From positions 62,001-126,000 of the forward strand of contig MCGO01000108.1 of the NCBI GenBank assembly GCA_002104985.1: DNA of 64,000 nt, written 5' to 3'. The stretch comes from Rhizoclosmatium globosum. Lineage: Eukaryota > Chytridiomycota > Chytridiomycetes > Chytridiales > Chytriomycetaceae. Each line of letters starts with the position of its first letter. Within the stretch, counting starts at the first letter, position 1. Both the position numbers and the translations under genes were made by a program. This document shows, one piece after another, positions 32,540-43,500 of the stretch. A model generated the notes under the pieces. The model worked only from the letters and a program-made list of their open reading frames with translations. It did no database searches and was not told the origin of the DNA.

Positions 32540-33534
32540 TTAATATAATTCTGCATACTGTGGTGGAAAAGAATCTTCGCGAGTTCTGAGCTGTTCCTCA
32601 TTTATACGTGTCAACTTCTCCAAGGCATTTCCGAATCGTATACGATGTCCCATACTTGGAAACATGAAGTCATCGACAATTATCATCAAGAATGCATGCC
32701 CGTCAAGGTTATTTCCTAAAATCAAAAGTATCAGTCAAATTCTCAGTTACAGCTAAAATGTGACATACTCTTAATGAAGTCGAGAATTGCCTCTGTTGCT
32801 CCATTCTTGGACGCCCAAGTTACAACCTGTAAAACTGACCACATTGAAGGTACCGCTGGGAGGGAAAGTTCTCCAAAGAGAACATAGTCGTTGTTTGTTC
32901 CGACGATGGCTTCAACTAATTTTGAGTTTGAAGCAGCTTGCTGAATTGTTATGGGGTTGAACAAGGATGAGTTTGAAGCAGCTTGTTGAATCGTCATGCA
33001 GTTGAACAAGGAATTCTCTGTTACCAACCCCTTCTCTTGCCCACTTGCCAAACTTTCAGACATAGCTATTAGTACATGTGGAGAATTTGATATGGCTGTT
33101 TCCAGGCGATTGGGCAATGGAGTTGAGTTGTTCTGGGACAATTCAAGCTCTGGTGAAGCATTCGAGATAATTGGCATGAAGGGCGACTCATGGAGTGTGA
33201 CTTTCCTTTCTCTCTTGTGAATCAGCCAATGACTGGAAATATACGTGCAAACACCAATAATCAGAAAGATTGAGCCTAATATCACTCCTCCGATATTATA
33301 GAATTCCCAGGATACGTTCTGGGCTATAGAGCCGGAGGCTTGTAGGTTCACCAAGACAGGTCCAAGCACAAAGAAGAGAGTGGCGTATAAGAAGCAAGCA
33401 ATTGAATAGCCTCGAAGAAAGTACCAGGTTAGCTCCTCTTTGTCTATGTAGACTAATGGAATGGCTCCAAGTAGTGGGGTCATGATGAATCCACAAAGGA
33501 CTCCTTGGAGAGTGGAAGCTGTAAATGGATGCAT
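32540..33534 (-). CDS. Membrane protein with C-terminal SAM domain, copy 3 (diverged)
   Basis: Exons 33534-32769 and 32715-32540 encode 313 residues with the same architecture and intron position as copies 1 and 2. It is an older duplicate: the SAM domain reads SMWSVLQVVTWASKNGATEA, then NLDGHAFLMIIVDDF and IRFGNALEKL. The linker holds an internal repeat of about 17 residues (TIQQAASNS followed by LFNPITIQQAASNS). The loop between segments 2 and 3 (VNLQASGSIAQNVSWEFYNI) is different again and carries an N-x-S glycosylation site, which supports an extracytosolic location. The start at 33534 is the first Met of this frame and helps fix the starts of the other copies. Confidence 0.75.
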
Positions 33535-33738
33535 TTAGATTTAGCAAAATGTCATTGTCGGCACTGAATCAGCGTGAGGTTTATAGTTTCCCTTGAAGTA
33601 GTGTTCTGCTCTCATAATGTGTTCAACATGTTGTTCAGCAAGGTTACACTAAGCTTTCTTTCAATTATGCAAATCATCTTCATTTTTTTCAACTAACTAC
33701 TCTTCTTTGTCCTTTTACTACTTTCCATGTTTTAAGTT

Positions 33739-34413
33739 CTAATTAATGACCCAATCTAAAACCGATGGCAACACCTGTGCAACTAACGCAGTATACAAAA
33801 CAGTTTGTTGAATAGAGGGCAACTTTCGTCTCCAGTTTCGTTGGGCATCATCAAATCCATTAGCCCCCAAGTTTGGTAGCCCGTCAATTGACGTTGCGTT
33901 CCTTGTACACCAATATTCCTCCATCTCAGCATCAGTCTTTTTGTTAGCCCAATTGATGAGTGTGTCTCGCGGTTTTACGTAATCAAAATATGGAACTGCG
34001 TATCCACACGAAGTTCCGACTTGGAATATATCTCCAACGATGATACTTCTCAATCCTTGTTGTCCAATCCACGACGGGTAGTACTTCTGCATCAACGTCT
34101 CAAATTCGGGTGTCTTTGCGAGAACAACTTGTGCTTTGCACCAGAGACGCATGATGTTTGGAGCACCTTCAAACGCACACAACATGACTGTGAGTCGTCC
34201 GTTTTCTGTGACGTGAGCGATCGTTTCGGCGCCAGATCCGGTCAGGTCCAAGTGAAAGACTTGGTTGCCGTCAACTCGGAGTGATTCGTGGCCTTTCGGA
34301 GAAACATTCACTCGAGTATCCTGTCGCAGAGACGATGTCGCTACAAAGTAGATCTTTTGCTTCGCGATGAAGTCGCGGTGGTTTGGTTCCAGAGCGTCGA
34401 AGAACTTGCCCAT
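33739..34413 (-). CDS. PPOX-class FMN-binding split-barrel protein
   Basis: An intronless frame of 224 residues from the ATG at 34413 (MGKFFDALEPNHRDFIAKQK). It resembles pyridoxamine 5'-phosphate oxidase-like split-barrel flavoproteins: FVATSSLRQDTRVNVSPKGH, VFHLDLTGSGAETIAHVTEN, GRLTVMLCAFEGAPNIMRLW. These align with the FMN-binding strands of the family. The C-terminal third is family-typical up to DTLINW. The final ~25 residues are hydrophobic (TVLYTALVAQVLPSVLDWV) and could anchor the protein in a membrane. Substrates of this subgroup are unknown. It is the intact parent of the truncated copy at 31719-32041, and is part of a two-gene unit (PPOX plus membrane-SAM) that was duplicated. Confidence 0.82.
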   Translation of the reverse strand: MGKFFDALEPNHRDFIAKQKIYFVATSSLRQDTRVNVSPKGHESLRVDGNQVFHLDLTGSGAETIAHVTENGRLTVMLCAFEGAPNIMRLWCKAQVVLAKTPEFETLMQKYYPSWIGQQGLRSIIVGDIFQVGTSCGYAVPYFDYVKPRDTLINWANKKTDAEMEEYWCTRNATSIDGLPNLGANGFDDAQRNWRRKLPSIQQTVLYTALVAQVLPSVLDWVIN

Positions 34414-34549
34414 TCGAATTGATGAATAAATGTGGATAAACGATGATGTAAGGGCCAAACAAAAGCAGCAACTCTATTGCTTAGCGAATATCACACAGAA
34501 AATAAAACAAATGAAGAATCAAAGAAATAAGAGTAGTGAAATAGTGCAA

Positions 34550-37500
34550 TCACTCCGCAATAGCCATGGCAACAGCGTAAGAACCAGAGTGGCTGATGGT
34601 AATCTTGACATTCTTAACTCCAGCCTTCTCAACAGCGGCCTTAGCATCCCCATGGAAAACAACAACTGGTGCCTTGCCCTCCTCTCTCAAAACTTCAATC
34701 TCGGCGAGTGGCGCGGCACTTCCCTTGGTCCAGACTGGAGCTCCAGAGGCCAGAGATGAAACAGCCTTAACAACCGCCTCCTTAGCAGCCCATCTTCCTG
34801 CAAAGCTGGATTGTGGTGAAGACGACTTGGAACAGTAAGCAATCTCAGCAGCAGTGAAGTTACGCTCGACAAATACAGTGTTTTCAACGTTGACTTCAGA
34901 AATCAACTGAACATCAACACCGACACCTTGACCGGCAGAAGGTGCAACCTCAGCTGCAGCTGCGATCAAAGCTTGAGAAACTTCAGTCTCGGCAGGAGTC
35001 GAACGAAGAGTAGAGTTCTTGATGCCCTTCTCGTTGAAAGACCAGCTGCCAGTGTTATCCTTAGAAGCTCTGGCCATTGGGTTCAAGTAGACACTAGATT
35101 GCTGGGCATCAGTGTATGGGGCAGCGTTCTTGACGCGGACGAATGGAGCAACTCCGGTCAATGCTTCGTGGTAGTAACGGTAAGAATTGATCTGACGAGC
35201 TTCGCGGCGGACGCGGTAAGAGGCGTACTCGTTGGACTCCAAAGCAGCGTAGAGGTAGTCTGGGTGCAAAACGAGAACTTCACCACCAGCTTGACCGAAA
35301 CCGAAGGACTTCAAGATACCAGCTTTAACACCGTCGGTTTGAATAGTACGAGAAGTGTAGATGATGTGGCGGAACTTAGCAAGACGATCTTCAGTGTTGT
35401 CCAAGTTGCGGTTTCCTGGAATAATACCAGTTTCAAGAACTTGAAGAACTCCGTTCAACATCCAGGCAGCAGCGGCTCCCTTGGGGTGTCCAGTGAGGTA
35501 CTTCTGGAAGATACTTGGCAGAACATTACCCTTGCTTCTACCGAGGTGCTCCATTTGTTGGTTAAGAGCTGAAGACTCATTGTAGTCGTTAGCCTTGGTA
35601 CCGGTTCCGTGGAAAGACGCAACACCAATATCGTCGACAGTCATACCGAAAGTTGCAAGAGCTCCCTTGAGTGGGGAAATGCTGTTGTCTTTCTTCCACC
35701 AGTCATGGCTCCAAGTGCTGAGTGCAGCCTTCTCCTTTCGGACTCCCTCCCTTTCAATAAAGTCGGTACGGTGCTTGACAAACTCATCCAAGTCAGCTTC
35801 GCCGTTCTTCTTCATTTCCTCAACTTCGTCGGCAAGAGCTTCATACTCCTTGGCGACCCAAGTCTTGATATGTTCTCTCTCACGCTTGAGTTGCTTGGAA
35901 CGGTATTCGAAGCTCAACAATGGGCTCTTGAACTTTCCGTGGTGCTCACGAGCGGAGGTGAGAATACCCTGACCTGGAGCTGGAACGGAGCGTCCATTCT
36001 TGTCAGTAGCAGTGTTGACGGCAGCAATGATACCACGGATTGGAACTCCCATCTTGATGGCCAAGTCAGCGGTCATAATGACGTGAATACCAGCACCCTG
36101 GGCCTCCATGAAACCACCACGAGTATCAGTAGCTGGACGACACATGTCCCTTGGTTCTCTGCCCATTGCGAATTCGTCAATTGAGTTTGAGGTAGCCTTC
36201 ATGTTAGCGAATTCCTGAGAACCTTCCTCCTGGAAATCGTCGAAACCACCGCAAAGAACGATACGGGCCTTTCCGCTCATAATAGTGTCGTAGGCGATAT
36301 CGACAGACTCGGCCGCAGTAGCACAAGCTCCGACTGGGGTCTTAATTGGCCCAGATGATGACAACAAGAGCATGTTCACCCAGGCAGCCATAGTGTTGAT
36401 GAAAGACTCCTGGAGAATATCCTGCTGAACTGGTCTGTCAATGAAACGTTCCTAGAAAGCTACTGTTAATACATGATTTTGTGAAGACAAAATACAAACC
36501 TTGAAGATCTTCTGCATTGCTCTCATACCACCCATACCACCTCCTGAAGTGTTACCGACTTCCGACACGTGAACGTACTGGTAGAACTCGTATGGATCAG
36601 TGACACCAGAAGTAATAAGAGCTTCAACAGTGGCGACAAGAGTGTAGAGGGTGACTGGGTCAACCTGAGACACAATGTCGTCTGGAATTCCGTATCGCTT
36701 AGCATCCCAACCAGTTGGGATCTGACCAGCAACAAGACGGTCGAAGCGAAGAGCCTTTGGCAAGTAGATATTGGCACCCTTCTTGAGACGGACATAGTAA
36801 GCACCGTCTACTTCTTCAACAATCGCGTTCGCTCCGTGAGCAAGCTTGAAAGCATCTGCTTCTTCCTTGGAGGCTTCAATTGGAGCCATTTCGGTGGTAA
36901 CGATAACTTCCTGGAGAAGAACCTTCTTGTTGGGGTTGTAGCCATTGAAGAGCTCTGGCTCTGTTGCGCGGTATTAGATAAAATAACAATACAGAAACTG
37001 CGAACATACCAATCAAACGAATACCAGTGTGTTCCAAAATCTTCTTTTCGTACTTCTTCTTCACTTCAATGTCCTTGACGGGTTCTTGAGTCTCGACATC
37101 AATCCAACCACTGTAAGATGGAAGCTTCTTCAATGGACCGTTGTGGAACTTGATGAAACCCATCATCCAAGCCATTTCAATACATCCTTCCAATGAGAAC
37201 TCTCCCGTAGATTCCATCTCCCAACGAGTTCTGGAAGAACCCCATGGACCAACTTCACCAAAACCGGTAACAACGACTGTCTTTTCCAAGTCGATCACAC
37301 CACGGAGGTGAGTCAAGTTTTGAGTCTTTGGAAGCTCAGGGAAGGCGAACTTCATGTTGGCACGGGGAGTAACACGGGCAGACACTTGCTTGACTGGACC
37401 CTTGATGACCTTCTCGTCCAAAGACCTTTCGTGAGCAATAGCACGACGAATTTCGGAAGTCTCCATGAGTTCCTTACGGAGCGAGAACGAGAACTTGTCC

Positions 37501-40500
37501 AAGTCCTTGACGTTCGACAAACCACCGTTGAGATCAGCCCAGATTGGCTCAGTGTAACTGAGCTTAACAATGGATGGGTGGAGGAGACCAATCAAGTTGA
37601 AGGCCATCTCGTGGTTAGAGAAAGTTCTTGCACCCAAGCTCTCGATACCCTCAGCCACAACATCGTTGCTAGACATCAAACCAGTTCCACGAGTCCATCC
37701 AATAACAGCACCGATAATAGTGAGGTAGTTCTTCCAACCTTCAGCATGGAATCTGTTGAGGAGGGTCTCCAATCCAATCTTAGACTCCCCGTACAAACCG
37801 TCACCACCGAAGGTACCATGGTTAGGAGACAACGGCAACATAACCGCAGCTGGACGAGTAATGTAGCCCAACTTTTGCTTTTGGATCTTGATTTCTCCCA
37901 TCAATCTCACCAAGTTGGTGAGCATAATACGGTGGGCCAACTCAGATCTGGAGTCAATACCGTCGATTTCACGGCCTTGAACAGAGATAGCAGCAAATGG
38001 AATGACAAAGTCCAAGTCCCAACCCAAACCATTCTTGGGGTCGGTATCGTAAATATATTCAACAAGAGCCTTGGTGTCTTGGAGAGAACCACCGTTAAAT
38101 GGAACGACAATCAGACGAGATCCCTTGGAACCATGTCTCTCGTAGATGGAACGGTAGTACTCTGTGGCGGATCGAGAGAAGCTGGAAGTGGTAACTAAGA
38201 CACAAGCACCACCAGACAACAAAGCCTTCAAAATTTCGACACCGATGGAGTCTTTACCACATCCAGTGATAAGTACAGTCTTGTTCTTGAAGGAAACACC
38301 ATCAGCGGCAATGCTGGCCAAAACGTCAAAGTAAGACTTGGTCAACGCTCCGTCAGCCTCCCAGTGTGAAGGCTCAGCAGGGTTACGGCGCTTCAAGTAG
38401 AGGAATGGAAGGTTCTCTCCCTCGAATTCCTTGTCAGCCCCCAAGAGGTCCTTAACCTCTCCGAACAAAGCAGCCAACTTGTCACGGGAAGCAGCATCCA
38501 AATTCTTTTCGGCCGCATCGATGACAGCCTTCATCTGAGAGAACTTGGAGTCCAAACCGGCTGGAGTAGCCTTGGCAACCTTAGTCAAGTCAGAACCAGT
38601 CTTCATGTCCTTGACATACTCCTTCATGTTGGTAGCGGTACGACGCTCCTCCTTGTAAACAAGGTTACCAGACTCAGAGACAGTCGTGGTTGGCTTGGTT
38701 GGGCGGTAAGCGACTGAGAATAAACAATTAATAGGAAGTTAGATAGAAAATTATCACTAAACTGTTTTTGTACACAGGATCGCTGTTCAGGGCAGCCTTG
38801 CAGTTGTCCAAAAGAACTTTACCCAACTCTTGAACACGAGCATAGTTCTCTCCTTTCTCGACAGGACAGTTGTTGATGTAGTACTCCATGAAAGAAATCA
38901 AACTTTCGTAATCCTCGGCACGGTTCATCAAGTGCACGCACTGGTTCATCAACTCACGATCAACTGATGTGATGCGACCGAAAATGATGTCGTAATACAA
39001 CTGAAGAGCGTCTTGACGAGCCCAGTTCCAGCTGGAGTCGAATGTTCGGACCTTGAGTTTGGTGAAAGCAGGCTTGATACCGTTCTCGTAGAAATCACCG
39101 TGCTCAGCAGACCACAAGTCGAGCTGCTTTTGGAGAGTTTCACGCTCTTCCTTTCCGGCGGCAAGGGCATCAGCATGTCCAAGCAAGTCGATATCCAAGT
39201 ACTTGGCAAACTGCTCCATCTGCGAGCGGATCAGCAAGTCAGTCTTGAGCTTTTGAAGGTTGAACTCTTCGCTGTTCATAACAGCTCCACCCATAACAGC
39301 AGCACCTCCAGAAGAAGCACCACCACCAAGAGAAACTCCAACCTTGGCGGCGTAAGCTTGAGCAGCCCCGTCCAACCAGGCCTTAGCTTCGGCTTCGCTT
39401 CCAAGACGACCAGCAGGTTCAATGGTCAAACCGTGGAGAAGAACACCTTCGGCTCTCTTTGGTCCCAAACCGAAAGTAGCACTCAAGTGAGACTTGACAG
39501 CGTTCATACCGAAACCAGCTGGCATCTTAGCAGACACGAGCTTGTTGATGTGACCCGAAGAAGTCTTGCCCAAGTTACCCGAAAAGTTGTTTTGGATGGC
39601 AGATGCAACTTCACTCAATGGAACTTCTTCAGCCTTGTCGGCCAAAACATTACCGAACTCAGCAGCCAAGTCTCCCAAGATTTCGTTCTGAAGAGTCGAC
39701 TTTCCACCGACGAGACTCTTGATTGTGGCAGATCCAGAGACTTCGGCGAGTGGCTTCTTGAGCTTGTGGGCAATCAAGACAAACAGAACTTCAGAAGCGG
39801 TCAATGGAACGTCGCTGTAAACAAAATGTCAGTTATGACAATTAAATTACTGAATTACAAACCTGATTGGTCCAACAGAAGCAGAAACTGGACCAGCGGC
39901 AAAAGTAACAGCGGCTGGAGCTGCAGCACCACCAGAAGATCCAAGAGCAACTCCAACCTTGGCACTGTATCCCTGAGCAGCGCTTTCCAACCAAGCCTTG
40001 GCTTCAGCCTCGCTTCCGAGACGACCGGCTGGCTCGATGGTCAAACCGTGAACCAAAACACCTTCAGCTCTCTTAGGTCCCAATCCGAAAGCACTCTTCA
40101 AGTGGGCCTTGACAGCATTCATACCAAAACCTGCTGGCATCTTGGCAGACACAAGCTTGGTAACCAAAGTAGTAGATGTCTTTCCAAGGTTTCCAGAGTG
40201 AGCGTTCTGGAGAGCGGTGGCAACTTCCTTCAATGGAAGCTCCTCAGCCTTCTCGGCCAAGACGTTTCCAAACTCGGCTCCAAGGTCTCCCAAAATTTCG
40301 TTCTGGAGAGTAGACTTTCCACCAACAAGGTCCTTGATGGACTTGGTTGGGGCAATCTCGGCCAATGGCTTCTTGAGCTTGTGCGCAATGACGGCATACA
40401 AGATTTCACCGGCAGTGATTGGAGCATCGCTATTTGAAGCATTAATTACTTTGATATGTATAACGAACACCTTACCTAACGGCACCAGCAGAAGCAGCAG

Positions 40501-43500
40501 GAGCAGCGGCAACTGGAGCAGCAACCGCAACTGGGGCAGCAGCAACAGGAGCAGTTGAAGCAGCAGCTGGGGCTGGGGCGGACTCCTCAACAGCGACATC
40601 TTCGAACTCGTAATAAATGTCCTTACGGTCCTTGGAAGTACACAACTGAACACGACGACGAGTAACGGCGTCATCATAAGCTTCGTACTTCATCTTCAAG
40701 GTACGAATAGCCATTCCGCTCAAGACTGGGTTTGGTCCAACTTCAATCAAACGCTCGACTTCGAACTTCTTGAAGATCAAGTCTTGGGTCTCAATCCAAC
40801 GGACTGGAGAAGCAAACTGGTAAGCGAGCAACTCAACCAAGAGACAGTGTCCGAGAATTTGCTGGCCTTGTGGAGTAGAGTTCTTGGCCTCGTCCCAGTT
40901 GTCCAAAACCTTCTTGAGTGGCTCAGACTTGGTCTGCTGGTAAGTCATCTCGAAGTACTCTTTGGAGAGAGCGAATGGAACAGCAGTCAAGTTTGGAATG
41001 TACTTTCCTTTCAAGAGGTTGACGTTCAATCGGGCTGGGTCGAAAGACTTGATCAGAATCTCTCTGAATGGAGCAACTCCGTTCAACAAGAAGCTGGAGT
41101 GGAATGGAACATCAATACCAGGGAGTGGGATAGTAGCGACACCACGTTCTGGAACCAAAACACCGTCAGCAGCCTTCTTGGCTCTGGCACCAGCGATAGC
41201 TTCGTCGCAGATCTCATCCAAGACAGCCTCAATTTCAGCGATGGTCTTGGTACGAACCAGTTCAATGAAGTTCAAGTTGAGTCCCTTAATCTTGTTCAAA
41301 GTACGACGCAAAACGTCCAAGTTGGTCAAAGAACCAGCCATAACATACTGGAAGTTCTCGACGTTGTAGTTGACGATCTCGAGCAAGTCCTTGGAGCGGC
41401 GGGAGATGGATTGAACGACAAAGACGAGAGCCTTGTCACCGAAAGTGTGAGAGACACGGACAGGGTTGACAGCACACATTCCGTAGTCGGAGCGTCCTTG
41501 AGCGTCTCTTGGAACGGCGACTTGCATGGTCATACCACGGTAGAAGACGACGTCGACGAGAGACTCGATAGAAAGGGTTTCACCAACGGCAGTAAGACCG
41601 GCGTATTCTCCCAAAGAGTGACCAGCGAAAACAGAGTCTTGTGGAACAACGCCGTTGGTCTTCATGTCGTGGAAGCTAGCAAACTCCATCAAGGTAAGGG
41701 CTGGTTGAGTGAACTGAGTAGCGGACAAGAGACCAGCTGGGTGAGAGAAGGTGTAGCTTGGAGTATCCTCATGAATGTCTGGGAACAATGGAAGGGACTG
41801 AACCTGACCGTCGACGACAGTTTGGTAGATCAACTGACGGTAGTGGTCACGGATAGCAGCTCCCTTGATACCACCGAAGTGGATAGTCTTGCTAATTGGG
41901 TTGGAACGAACAATCTCCAAGATCGAAACTCCATAACGGCCCAACATGTGAGAGTCAGCACGGTCCCAAACGTCCTTGGCGACAGCGCTCTTAGCGTACA
42001 AGTCCATACCCATTCCGACCTCCTGGGAACCTTGACCAGTGAAGACGAAAGCAGTGGTTGGCTGCTCAACCTTAGCGCTTCCCTGGAGAACAGTCTCGCC
42101 GCGAGTGTTGACGGTAGTAATCTTGATCAACTTCTTACCGTTAGACATACCAACGTGGTGGAGCTTGGTCTCCAACTGGTCTCCTGGAAGAACCATTCCC
42201 ATGCTACAGAATCACTTAGAAACAATACGTTACCATAAAACGACAACACCACTTACAAAGTGACGGAGTACTCCTTGACACGCTTTGGCTCGTTGTTGGC
42301 AGCGAAGATTTCGACAAACTTACGAGTGGAAGCAGAAGTCCACATTCCGTGAGTAATGGTTCCTGGCAAGTTGGCCAAGTCAGCGAAGAATGGGTTCACG
42401 TGGATTGGGTTCAAGTCCAAAGAAGCCTGAGCGTAAGCTTCGTTGGAAGTTGGGACAACCACAGTGGCTGGGAAAACCTTGGGGTCTGGCAAGATGGAGT
42501 AACCCCCGTTGGAGAAGAAGACGTCCTGCTCAATGGTAGTACCGACTCTCTGCAAGTAGTCCATGACAACGTTTCCGTAGCAGTTCTCGGCAGAGTACTC
42601 GACGCGACCAATCTCGAAAGTCTCACGAGTGGTGCGGATCTGGACTGAACCAGTGGTTTTGATCTCAGAGTAAACAGCAGCAGACTTGTTTCTGGCGAAA
42701 GTGTCGAGACGGAAGATCAAGGTGGTGCCTGGAGTGATCTCTGGGGCATCGGCGTTCCACTTGACCCAGGTCTTCGCCTTCAAGACAGCAACGTCCTTCA
42801 CAGACTGGAGCTTGACTTGGATAGGAGTCTCAACGGTACGACGGAAAGCGTTTTCGTAATCGTTGAACTTCCCACGGTACAAGAAGCGAGAGATAATCTC
42901 CAAAACTGGCTCTCCGCCCTTGGACAAAGTTGCCTTGACCTCAACAGTCTGCAAATAAAAGTCAGATCAAAAATTGACATGAAAGTAATACACACCTTTC
43001 CACTGTCGTTCATGGTGATGGAGTTGATCACAGCCTTGGTGTCGATCTTGTCTCCAGCAACGATCATGACATCGCTCAACACACGGAACTCGTTACCCAA
43101 GTGAACAAGCTTGAGCAAGTCACCGTCAATCTCCTTTGGCAAGATGGCAGTGACGATTGACTTCCAACCGGCAACAATACCGAAGTCCATTGGAGCGACG
43201 GACTCGGTCTGCTGGTGGTAGAGTTCGGCACGGTTGTCAACAATGTGGATGAAGTCTTGGAGCTGCTGGGCTTCAACCTATATTTACAACGTTAGAATTG
43301 AAAGAACGATATTATATAATAGGATTTACCTGGAAAGAAGAGGTGAAGGTATCAGTTGGCTTCATTCCGAACTCATCCTTCTTCACATTCCAGAGAGCTC
43401 CGTAGAACTCCTTGATGCGCTGGTTGCGACCCTATAAACCAAAGAGCGATTAATAAACAAATTGAAGTTAAGAAACCACGAACCTCCATGTCTTCGTGAA

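Noticed and set aside
38763..40429. Second ACP as an assembly duplication
   Set aside because: ACP1 and ACP2 differ at many codons and ACP2 has its own linker into the KR part, so they are not a duplicated read or contig overlap.
39013..42238. Long plus-strand open frames of 474 and 484 codons
   Set aside because: They lie antisense to the MPT and ACP exons of FAS, have biased composition (Ser/Asn/Gly/Leu/Val), no domain, and are explained by codon bias of the true strand.
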